This document shows, one piece after another, positions 9,867 to 20,329 of a stretch of DNA of 64,000 bases; the first letter of the stretch is position 1; each line of letters opens with the position of its first letter. The position numbers and the translations under genes were made by a program. The DNA is from Hibiscus mutabilis (Eukaryota > Streptophyta > Magnoliopsida > Malvales > Malvaceae). Where the stretch lies: NCBI GenBank assembly GCA_019671005.1, contig CM033726.1:3038001-3102000 (forward strand), in the 5' to 3' direction. The notes beneath the pieces are model-generated. The model ran no database searches, had not been told where the DNA came from, and worked only from the letters and a program-made list of their open reading frames with translations.

Positions 9867-11619
9867 TGTAACACCCCAAAACCGGGCCTAGTCGAAATTA
9901 GGATCCCGATAAACAGAAACCCTACACCAAAAAGTCAAAATATTGCATTGACCTTTGACCAAGTGATCAATTATTGAATTATCGAACCTTAAGTAAGCAC
10001 TGTTATTGACAAAGGATCTTATTGAAAACATTGAAACCTTGTTAGTGACCAAATCGTGAAAATTAGAACTATCAGGTCAAAAATGTAAGGAATCAAGGGT
10101 TGAAGGGTTAATTGCATAATTAACCCCTTCATGGATTAATCATCCATCCACGTGGCTTTAAGAGGTTTGGTTTCTTCATGCTAAGGAAATTTCCTATAGC
10201 TAGCTAATGAATAAAGAAAGGGAAAGTAGTAAAATGAGACTACTTACCCGGCTAAAAACCACAAGCAAGTAGTTTCTCATCTTCAACCTATAGACTAAGC
10301 AAGCACCTCCATTGAAGGTCAATTTTCAAGCTTTGTGTTTCTCTAATTCATTGATCCCAACTTATTCCTATCGAATCTACAAGGTGAACCCATTGTTTTA
10401 GCATTAATTTTCATAAGGAATCTATAGAAAATTTATGTACCGAATCCTCCGATACCCTAGTTAATTTCATAGATCTCCAAGCTTAAGCTCTACCGTTTTC
10501 ATAGCTAACTATTGCTATGGACTTGTCTATTGTTATTGAAATTATTGGAAACCATTATAATCCTATTTCATGTTTATGGTGTTAGCTCAATCTATCGAGG
10601 GTAAAGAATCATCAAAACTATCTAGGCTAACACATCAAGGAATGAAGGAATAATCATTCAAAAAGTGAGATCAAGACATGCCCAAAATTTCGTAGTATAA
10701 TATGGTGTAAAAGTTAAATGTCTATTGTAGCATCTCTCAATTGGCTAGGTGTCTTTCCGATGCATATTTTGATTTTATATTTTTTTTGCATTTCCATCAA
10801 TAATTTCAAGGTTATGGTTACAAAAACCTCAAATGAGGTACCATTGAATTTTATTGTATCGAGCTTTGTAAGGCTGCTTATTGCATTGATATATGGATTA
10901 TTGAATCATTACATTGTCATTGATATCATTGAAACATTGATAAAGGCCACATTGATCATTGTATATTGTTATTGATATATTGCTATTTTCATTACTACCT
11001 TTATTAACATTTCTATTTTTATTTTGTTTTCTAAAATTAAAATTAGGTGGGACAAACTGTTATCATTGTCAGCGGCATGAAAAAACATTGGGGAGCAAAT
11101 AAATTCCATATTCAAAATCTAATCCAGTTGATCCCCAAACGCAAAACTCAACATATTGGAGAGGATCACATCAACAACAAGAGTGGATCCATTGATAAGA
11201 CTAAGAATTTCCACCAATCTTTATCAATTGCTAAAGACTTCTATTTGGCGACATAAATCCTTTCTAGTGGATGAAATGAAAGTATCCATATTTGTTTGTA
11301 ATTCCCAAAATGTTCTTATCCATGGGATGTATTTTCCAATTATTTCTTCTTTACCTAGCCATGAACTAAATTTATTTGGCTTAGGATTACCATTCATTTG
11401 ATGTTGAGATGTTTGTTCTTGTTCTTGGTTTTCATTTTCAATATAAATTCATCACAATTTAACAAGTGAGTTAGAAAATCATTTATTTATTGTTAAATTC
11501 ACAAATGAATTGAGATATTTTACATTTAAACACCATAGTTATGAAATCAAAATGAAAATCAATGTTCAAAATGTTAATTTTTTACCATAATTGTTTTTGT
11601 TGGGATTTTGAAGGAATTG

Positions 11620-12191
11620 AAGAACCTCACCATGGCAATATAGTCCAACACACCTCAATTCATTTTTGCCATGGCTTAAAGGATGGATGCACTAAACCAC
11701 TGAGAGATTCAAAAGATCAATCGAGGAGATTCACACATGCTATGGATAACATGTCAATATAGTCCTCGTCAAGAGCTATCACATGCCATAAAATATCCAT
11801 CCTGGAGGAAACATTTCAATCTTTCATGGTTAGACCTGATAGATCAATTGAGGAGATTCAAGAGCTATCACATGCCATGGATGCGAGTATAGCTAGGATG
11901 GATGCACTCGTGAGAGATTCAAAAGATCAATCGAGGAGATTCACACATGCCATGGATAACATGCCTCAACAATTAATCCCTAGGGATACTGAAATCCCAA
12001 AGACGGAGGACAAAGAGCAATGTGAAGATAGCTCCATAATATGTGGGGACAACTAGAACCTCTGAATCGAGAGCATGTCAATGAGAAAGACTGCCCAAAA
12101 TTTGATGAGCCTAAGCAACCAATTGCCACGATAAAGGTTGAGGAGCCTGAAGAAAGTGATTCCGTGACAATATTCAATAAGGCTGAGAAGA
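11620..12191 (+). pseudogene. gag remnant of Athila-like element
   Basis: Frames with repeated RDSKDQSRRFTHAMDNM-like segments (11700-11760 and 11905-11965, a partial internal duplication) lead into acidic sequence with PKFDEPKQPI and VEEPEESDS. The frame is interrupted by stops and by the nested element at 12202. No zinc knuckle is seen. Assignment to gag rests on position and low-complexity character only. Confidence 0.45.
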
Positions 12192-12201
12192 GTAATGCTA
12201 A

Positions 12202-15200
12202 TGATAGAGTAGCGCAATCTTGGATTTGGAAGCCTTTAATCAAGTTGTTGCAAGAACTAGGAGCTCTAGACTCAATCAAGAAAGCTATGGGTAGATTTGA
12301 AAATTCAGGAGAAAAGAGAATGGCTTTTCTTGAAAATTTCAAATTCAAGGTTGGGAATTCAAAGAAACAAAGACAAGAAGGAAGAATAGAAGATGATTAA
12401 TAAGAATAAAAGTAAAAAGATTGAAAAAGATTAAGATAAGGATAGATAAAACAAATATGAAATTTTCAGCTTTGTCTATGGCTTGTGGAGATGGCGTGAA
12501 GGTTGAAGATGAAGATGGCTTGCGATTTGTTGTTTTGTCCTCTGTACCCTCTTAGACGCAATTATCTAAGTAAGCAACCTCAAGCGGCTCTGACCCACCT
12601 TCCTAGATGCAATTACCTAGGCAAAAAGAGTGTGAAGATGATCTCTCTCACAAGAACTCGTCGAACTTATGTTGAATAAGACTTCGAAGGCACAAGTAAT
12701 CAGCACTTGCAAAAACAAACTCACTAAATATTTCATAAATCAAAGAAATCTGAAAAACAAAGAAGAAATCATCATCCTTTTATAGATGAAGGATGGCTTT
12801 AACCTAAAGTAAGAATGAATAAAATAAAAAAAAATCTGGTCCATTTTGGACTTGATCTAACGGCTTAAGAGAAGGGTGGCTGGTTCGTAAAGTATATAAA
12901 AACCTAAAAACATAATTTAAATGTTAATAATTAGGTTGGGCTAAGCCTAATTCGTCCAAAAGCTTTATAAATTAGCTTTTGGGCTGAATTTACAAAATCA
13001 CGTAGTTAAACTAGTATCCAATTTTCTGCTTGCGCAGTCTTCAGTAAAATGAACGTATCTTGAGCTTCTGATGTCCGATTGATGTGTTTTAAGATGCATT
13101 GGAAAGGTAACTGAATGACGGTTAATTTGTTAGAAGAAAACTCGACCCAAAAATGCATGAATCCCATCCAAAAATTCGTCTCAAGTCGGCTGATGCTCCA
13201 GCTTTGCAAAATAGTTTCAGTTTATTATCTAAAATGCATTTCTTCACACCTCCTAAGCATGGATCATTTTGGACCTTTTTGTTTGCATCGAACAACTTCA
13301 AATTCTTGTTTAATATGAGTAATTTGATCACGCTCATGCATGTATCATCCTCACCTTCCTCAAAAAGATTCGTCCTCGAATCTGAAGTATCAAACAGAAA
13401 AGATCGAGCATGTGAAATAGTTTCAAGTTCTTTTCTTCAATACATCATTCTATCCCTCCTATGGATATGCATGTATCATTCCCCTACTCCTCAAAATGAT
13501 TCGTCCCTGAATCTAAATCGGTGGATGGAGGTAGGTCATTAAAGTACCATGGAAGAAAAGAGGTTTTGAAGGATTCTTGTGAAGACTTTTCGTGACTCAC
13601 AAACTTCTTTTGCTCACAAGGTAACGCGTTTGTCACATCCTCTTCACAAAAATTCTGAATTTCATTTGAAGGATAATGGTGTATGAGGAATTTTGGCTTC
13701 CGCAAGTATATCTTCAGTGAAACTCTCATAAGTAACATCTTCACCATGGTCCGGATAATGGATTTCAATATCATTAGAAGACATGAATTCAGCCAAAATA
13801 GCTCTCAAATTTTTTTTTGGAAATAAGACTTATCTGGACAATCATAGTCTGAATGATCTAGTCGACAATAATAATGACATCGAGTCCCTAAAAGGGTAAA
13901 ATCCAATACATTACTCAAGGACATCTTGAAAAGTCCAAAAAAACACAAAGCAAATCCTCACCATTATTCACTCCAAGAAAGTTATGTTGAAGGTCAATCC
14001 TACCAATGAACCCTAATGTGCTTTAAGAATCCAAATAAGGGTTAGACACCAATAGAATTATAGTTGCAAAGAGAAATAAAGATATGCAACTTTTGGTCCT
14101 AATAACACAAGGAAACAATAAAGTGTTAGAAGATGTATAAGAATAAAAAAAAGCTAAAACAAAGGAAAACTAATAGTTTAGAATGAAAGAAAATCAGAAA
14201 CCCCCCCCCGAAAATCGTACAATTGTGCAGCAATTTGACCTACTTTGTTTGAGGTGTTCCCGATCTCAAACAATTATGAATTTTTTTGTGGAGACTCCTT
14301 CAATGTTGTAGATCTGATCTGGAAATTTTCAGCTAAAAATTCGCTCGTTTGAATTTGACGAATTTCCCTTATTTTTCGAATTTTTCACCTAAAAAGCCAA
14401 AATTCTTGCCAAGAATCGTCCCAAATCTGATACCAAATGATAGAGTAGCGCAATCTTGGATTTGGAAGCCTTCAATCAAGTTATTGCAAGAACTAGGAGC
14501 TCTAGACTCAATCAAGAAAGCTATGGGCAGATCTGAAAATTCAAGAGAAAAGAGAAGGGCTTTTCTTAAAAATTTTAGATTCAAGGTTGGGAATTCAAAG
14601 AAAAAAAGACAAGAAGGAAGATTAGAAGATGATTAATAAGAATAAAAGTAAAAAAGATAAAAAAGATTAAGATAAGGATAGATAAAACAAATCTGAAATT
14701 TCCAGCTTTGTTTATGGCTTGTGGAGATAGCGTGAAGGCTAAAGATGAAGATGGCTTGCGATTTGTTGTTTTGTCCTCGGCACCCTCTTAGACGCAATAA
14801 TCTAAGCAAGCAACCTCAAGCGGCTCTAACCCACCCTCATAGATGCAATTACCTAGGCAAGCAAGAGTGTGAAGATGATCTCCCTCACAAGAACTCATCG
14901 AACTTATGTTGAAGAAGACTTCGAAGGCATAAGTAATCAGCACTTGCAAAAACAAACTCACTAAATATTTCATAAATAAAAAACAATATGAAAAGCAAAG
15001 AAGAAAGCATCATCCTTTTATAGATGAAGAATGGCTTTAACCTAAAGTAAAAATGAACAAAATAAACAAAAAAATCTGGTCCATTAAATTGGACTTGATC
15101 TAACGGCTTAAGAGAAGGGTGGCTGGTTCCTAAAGTATATAAAACCCTAAAAACATAATTTAAATGTTAATAATTAGGATGGACTAAGTCTAATTCGTCC

Positions 15201-15590
15201 AAAAGCTTTATAAATTAGCTTTTGATCTGAATTTACAAAATCTCGTAGTTAAACCTGTATCCAGTTTTTTGCTTGCGCAATCTTCAGTAAAATGAATGTA
15301 TCTTGAGCTTATGATATCTGATTGACGCATTTCAAGATGCATTGGAAAGGTAACTGAATGACGGTCAATTTGTTAGAAGAAAACTTGACCCAAAAATGCA
15401 TGGATCCCATCCAAAAATTCGTCTTAAGTCGGCTGATGCTCCAGCTTTGTAAAATAGTTTCAGTTTCTTATCTAAAATGCATTTCTTCACACCTCCTAAG
15501 CATGGATCATTTTGGACCTTGTTGTTTGCATCGAACAACTTCAACTTCTTGTCCAATATGAGTAATTTGACCTCGCTCATGAATGTATCA
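12202..15590 (-). mobile_element. Short non-coding LTR element (LARD/TRIM-like), minus strand
   Basis: Two long direct repeats, 12202-13347 and 14438-15590 (each about 1.15 kb), begin TGATAGAGTAGCGC and end ATGTATCA. Next to the right copy, TGGTATCAGATT on the minus strand (14424-14435) is a primer-binding site of the initiator-Met type, which sets the orientation. Next to the left copy a purine-rich tract on the minus strand (about 13348-13362) fits a PPT. The internal region is only 1.09 kb, with a broken frame on the minus strand (13484-13774) and no recognised domain. It sits inside the Athila gag remnant. Flanks are discussed in the findings. Confidence 0.82.
14424..14435 (-). other. Primer-binding site of the short LTR element
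   Basis: TGGTATCAGATT read on the minus strand, two bases from the LTR. It matches the start of initiator-Met tRNA-type sites used by many plant LTR elements. Confidence 0.7.
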
Positions 15591-15669
15591 GTAATGCTAT
15601 AGCAAATTCTGAGGAGTCTGATTCCTAGAATGTTACAACAACACTGATGCTAAAGAGGGAATCTGTGGA

Positions 15670-16323
15670 TTGCTCTCATCCACCGTTGCTATGCAATTAC
15701 ATGACCACATTCAGGATCAACACGATGGTGATACTCTACTAATGAAATATGAGCAGGTGGTGATTGAACCTTTTGAATTCTTTAAACAATCATCTCATCC
15801 ATTGCAGGTATTTCTTGAGGAACCAACGCTTTTAGATGTAAAGCCATTAAAAGTAGCATATGATCGTTTTGGAGACGACACTCTTAGTGATGTGCCAACA
15901 TCTCTACTGATGGAGATGTTTGAAAAGCATAAAGGAAACATTGGTTGGATTACGAGAGATTTTCAAAAAATTGGTCATTCCCTTGACTTACACCGAATTT
16001 TGGCAGAAGATTGCCACAACAATTGGCTAGAACAACAATTGCCACAACAACAAAGGCTACATCCAACCATGATGGAAGTCAAAGATAATGAGGTAATTAA
16101 ATGTTTGGGTGTTGATATAATTTTTCCTATTAATATATTCATGCCTTCAGGAATAGTAACAAGGTGGAGAGTATGCATGGACTACAAAGGAACAAGAAAA
16201 AAAGACGCCTCCACCATGGTAGTGCACGTAAGAGTGGTTGCGATCATAATGATCCAACTCTTTTTGGGCAATATTGTTACTCGATGGAGGGTACGAATGG
16301 ACTATAAAAAATATCAGAAGTGA
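15670..16323 (+). pseudogene. Athila-type reverse transcriptase N-terminal fragment
   Basis: A 217-residue frame contains EEPTLLDVKPL, then an acidic bridge, KGNIGWITRDF, a histidine-arginine step HRILAED, and LHPTMMEVKDNEVIKCLGVD. This order matches the start of reverse transcriptase in Athila-lineage Ty3/gypsy elements (EEPTLELKPLP..., IGW, HRI, LNPxMxEVVxKEI). After IIFPI the conserved palm sequence is absent, and a TRWRVCMDYK-like phrase occurs twice (about 16160 and 16283), suggesting a small local duplication. The catalytic part, RNase H and integrase are missing. Confidence 0.65.
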
Positions 16324-16749
16324 CCCTCATCAAGCTTTCTTTAAGACAACCCTATTCCCTTTAACTTTTCTTTTCTTTTATGTTTATTTTGATTTTAGAT
16401 GTTCTGTTTTCTATTTTAATAAGACTAGAGTGTTGAAAGAAACCAAGACAATTAGACTTGACACGACAAAAGAACATGTCATGGAAACTGCCCCGATCCT
16501 AAAAGAACTCTTGAGCTCACTGATGAATCGATTGGAGCAGACCCAATGAGCATGTTACATTGGAGGATAATCTGAGTTGCAGTATACCTTTTCCAAGGTT
16601 CGTTGCTCAGTTACTTGCCCTGGTAACTGAAGCTGGCAATTCTGGACAAGCTGCGAGTGGCATTGTCGCGGTAACCCCTACACTGCACAAAGGTAACGAA
16701 CCAGTTCAAAAAATTGTAGCGTACTGACTCTTATTCTGATTTTTTAGAA

Positions 16750-16935
16750 TTCCCAAGACACCACCTTTTCACCATTCAAGTCTCACCTCCGAATGTGCCA
16801 ATAAAGCGACCATTGAAGCATAAAGCTTCGATCTCAGAAGAAATAGAGTCAATTGAGGAAGTCGAGGAAATTGGAGAACGTAAGCATGTACAAAATCCAC
16901 AACAAGTTAGGCGAAGTAGCACACGCGCCAAGTAA
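16750..16935 (+). pseudogene. C-terminal tail of a 3' reading frame in the Athila-like element
   Basis: An open stretch from PKTPPFTIQV to an acidic EEIESIEEVEEIGE segment and a basic end RRSSTRAK before the stop at 16933-16935. It lies where Athila elements carry an extra (env-like) frame, but no membrane or fusion feature is visible. Identity is uncertain. Confidence 0.35.
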
Positions 16936-17323
16936 ATAGCCACACGGATGCTACGAATTCGAGGTGACAACCTCCTCTATTAACTCATTTGCATTTCATT
17001 TTTCCTTTTTTTTGTTTAATTTTGCATGCATTGTGGACAATGCTTCTCTCGAGTTTGGGTTGTCTTGCCTTTGTTTTGTCTGAATCATTATAGTTTGTAT
17101 CACATGCCATGACAATTTGCCTGACTGAACTTGTTGATAATCTGTTGTGATATCTGATGATGATTTAATTGCCACGACATTAGGTTAAGAGAACTATTAA
17201 CTTTAGGCTTAGCATGGAAATTTGCTTAGGATTTTATTATGATGAAGCTTTAATAAACACTGTTGTGACTTGTTAATTTAGGAAAACCTAGTGAACCTTA
17301 GGTAAGGAAATATTAAAAAAACG

Positions 17324-17513
17324 CTAGAGGTGTCCGAAATTGACTCTAGCCAAAAACAAATTGATGAAAAATGATGAACAATGAACCTTAGCTAGAGGTG
17401 CCCATCAGGCTCTAGTCTTAGAGTTCTTGTAAATGCTAGATGCGCCCAAAACTGGCTCTAGTATAAAACTAAAAAGAAGAAAAATTACTAGAGGTGCCCG
17501 AAACTGACTCTAG
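17324..17513 (+). repeat. Array of four CTAGAG/CTCTAG hairpins
   Basis: Copies at 17324-17349, 17392-17414, 17436-17461 and 17488-17513 share a loop related to GTGCCCGAAACTGA between the arms CTAGAG (once CTAGAT) and CTCTAG. Two copies of the same hairpin precede the 3' LTR at the left edge of the window. Confidence 0.85.
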
Positions 17514-17780
17514 TTAGATCGATTGCCTCAGCAAGTTAATAAAACTAAGGTTTTTCTTGGAACTCCTATGATTAACTTGTACATGACTACACACACATTT
17601 CACTTGTATCATACTAAATTTTGAGTAATCTTTCTATATTTTGCCTAAACTCACAAAGGTAAGTAAATCTAGTTGCCACGGTTCTGTGGATTGAAGTCAT
17701 GTATGCAACTTGTTCATGTTTGGTAAATGCCTTAACATGTGCTTGTTAGTTTTGCATTGCTTGAGGACAAGCAATAGTTC

Positions 17781-17793
17781 AAGTTTGGGGGTG
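17781..17793 (+). other. Polypurine tract of the Athila-like element
   Basis: AAGTTTGGGGGTG directly before the LTR start TGATAAG; the tract at 381-392 is nearly the same. Confidence 0.75.
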
Positions 17794-19421
17794 TGATAAG
17801 TGTGTAAAAGTAATAAACTTTACACCCTGTTTACTCATATTATTGTTAGACTTAGGCCTATTTTTGTTGCATTTGTAGTCATTCATGCATAGTTTTGTAG
17901 TTCCTCTGCTTATTGGGCTTGGCTTCGCGTTTTATTAGTTTTTATGGAGAAATCGCTGTTGGTTTGCCTTATTTTATGCAGGACGGATTGCCGTGGCAAG
18001 TAGGGACAAAACTGAAGGAAATGCCAAAGCTAATTGCCGCGGCATAACTGGATAAATAGGACATTATCTACAGAATTATCCAAAACGCAAAGGATAAATC
18101 CCATATTCAAAATTCAAATCTCCAATCAGATAGAGATCAAATCCCTACGGCTTTCACACTCATTCAAACTCTTCCCCTCATCTATTTAAGGGGATCACAT
18201 CAACAACAAGAGTGGAGCTGATTTTGGGATAAGGATAAGAATTTCCAGCTTTAGTCTCTAGCATTATCCTTATCACATTGGATAAAGACTCATATTTGTA
18301 TAGTTGTTGTAGATAAATAAAAAGAGATAAATCCTTTCAAGTGGAATTCAAATCAAACTCTATCCATCCAACTCAAATCCGATCACATCAACTCTATAAA
18401 TAGGGATTAAATCGCAGATCAAAGGGGAGTCGAATTTGAGAGGGAAATCGCACAAGAGGGGATTCAAGCTCAAATGAGTTCTTCTCCATATTTGTTTGTA
18501 ATCCCACCATGTCTGGGTTATTTTCCTTGTTATTTCTTCTTTACTCATCCATTAAATTTATTTGGCTTGGGATTATTGGGTTTTTGGTGTTGAAAGACGA
18601 ATTGTTCTTATTCTTGGTTTTTAGTTTCAATATAAATTCATTGTTTATCCATTCTTCGTTTTTATCATTGTTTCAAGTGAGCTTGAGAAAGAATTTTGAA
18701 CACGTCCATTTATCTAGGATCAGGGGAGCTAGATTCACGAAACAAATTTGATACGATTTTCATTTAAACAACCGTTGGTGGGAACTAATCCGCCTTAGGG
18801 ATAAGGAAAGGATTTCAGCAGCTAAAAGGAGTGAAGATCGATGTTGTTCACCCAAGGTTAACCCATGGATGTATTACCAAGGCATGCACAATCATCAGTT
18901 CTTCGGTTAGGGATAATTCGAAGGCATTGAAGAACACTCCGCTAAATATTGAAGAAGCAATGATTTGCAGCCTAGTTGCCACGGCAATTACTCTGCATTG
19001 ACTTGCCACAACAATTAACTTGCCAGGGCAACCACTTTCCAAGAAGAGTCATCTTTCAACTAAACCACTTGCCATGGCATTCCACCGGTCACGAAGAGTC
19101 CTACTTCTAGCAAACTACTTGCCTTAGTAATTACTTGCTATTGCAACTACAAGCCAAGGCAATTCTTTCAGCAATCACACCAATACTCTCGATAACCCGG
19201 CCTTTTCTCTCAATTCGGTTTCTTATTTCCTTTATTTCAATTCTTTAGATTTAGTTTACTTTATCTCAATTCATCATTACTATTTAATTCTTTAAACATT
19301 TACAGTGACTTAAGCAAAGTGGCCCAAACTAATCACTGAGGTGACGATACTCGGTACTTATAATTTATTACTTGTGACGTGTTCACTTGTACCATTTGCG
19401 TAGCACTCAAAATACGCAACA
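17794..19421 (+). mobile_element. 3' LTR of the Athila-like element
   Basis: Begins TGATAAGTG, ends TACGCAACA, and is 1.63 kb. It is related to 393-1904 but diverged. It carries TTGCC-GGCAA type palindromes at 17985-18045 and 18970-19165, and a self-complementary region around 18225-18285 built from GGATAAGGATAA and ATCCTTATC. Confidence 0.82.
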
Positions 19422-19868
19422 GGCGTACTGGTACGGCCTCATGAGTATCAGTACTGATACATGTGAGTTGGTTAAAATTAATTAACTAGCTTTAATCTTG
19501 CAAAATGGTCACTGAATCTTATATGTATTAATTGAAAGTGCAAATGATTTCCAAATTCATTGAAATTTTATACACAAGATAATGAAGCATTGAATTTCAC
19601 ATTGGTAACTCTAATTATTTATAAATTCTTGTAATTTATTGAAATTGCAATTTGATCCCTAAAGTTAAAAGAGTTACTGAATGACCCCTTAATTATAATT
19701 TGGTTGAGTTTACATTGATCATCGTTATTCATTGCATCAAATTAACATCATTGATTCCTTGTTTATCGTACAAGTCATCGTAATTAGTAAACCGATCATC
19801 GTATTGTTCACCTGTAATGCTTTTCGACCCAGATTCCTAGCAGACTAAGAAGAGGGTGTTAGAAAAGG

Positions 19869-20166
19869 TAAACAAAAACAATTTTTGAGATATTATCTGA
19901 TGACTAACTGAATGTCAAACAATAGAAAAGAAGTGATATACAGCTGTAAAGCTCTGGAAGAGTTTATCGGAATGTTAGCCACAGGTGCAATACATGGGGC
20001 TTGAGTCAAATGACTCTTTATATAACCCAAGAGTATAACCAATCTGATATTGTTTACCAGGTCGTTATACTAACATGCTCTAACCACTTAACAACTCAAA
20101 CTCAACAACTCATAACAATTGTGAATTTTCTTTAACTTCGTCAACTGACAACAGCTTACTCTAACA
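19869..20166 (-). mobile_element. Copia left (3') LTR, inner part
   Basis: Matches 59517-59765, including CAATTTTTGAGATATTATCT and CTTGAGTCAAATGACTC. It ends CTCTAACA at 20166. On the minus strand it is preceded by the purine tract AGTAGGGGAAA (20167-20177), the PPT. Confidence 0.9.
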
Positions 20167-20329
20167 TTTCCCCTACTACTTCCCTTCTTTTTCTGCAATG
20201 AGAAATCAAGCTATTATTTGTACAATCATCTTGTTTTGAAACTCCTAAAAATAGCTCTTAGATAATGGTTTCATCAAACCATCGACTGCCTGATGCTCAG
20301 CATGAACATAGTTTACTTGTATTTTTTCT

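Larger units (their letters stand above)
11045..19421 (+). mobile_element. Degenerate Athila-like Ty3/gypsy element
   Basis: The element has a truncated 5' LTR (about 11045-11500, aligning to 18001 onward of the 3' LTR, with shared phrases such as GGATCACATCAACAACAAG), gag-like remnants (11600-12191), a short reverse-transcriptase fragment (15670-16323), a 3' reading-frame tail ending at 16935, a hairpin array, a polypurine tract and a complete 3' LTR (17794-19421). Most of pol is deleted. It carries a nested short LTR element at 12202-15590. No TSD can be matched because the 5' end is truncated. Confidence 0.8.
9867..19863 (+). mobile_element. Solo-LTR-like gypsy sequence in copia left LTR, split by an Athila-like element
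   Basis: It starts TGTAACACCCC and ends GGGTGTTAGA (expected GTTACA), with TSD AAAGG at 9862-9866 and 19864-19868. Its own sequence is 9867-11044 and 19422-19863, about 1.6 kb. It resembles the Tekay-like LTR at 27575 in its start, in leader phrases such as AGCAAGCACCTCCATTG, in the CGTACTGGTACGG-type motifs near its 3' end, and in its terminal GGGTGTTA. No internal coding region of its own is present, so it is most simply a solo LTR later hit by another element. Short open frames here are chance. Confidence 0.8.

Noticed and set aside
13153..13542. Open frame of 129 residues
   Set aside because: It overlaps an LTR end and the interior of the short LTR element in the antisense direction, and its counterpart in the other LTR is not open over the same length.
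18860..19042. Minus-strand frame in an Athila LTR
   Set aside because: It is a chance frame over the palindrome array. The same frame is not conserved in the other two LTR copies.
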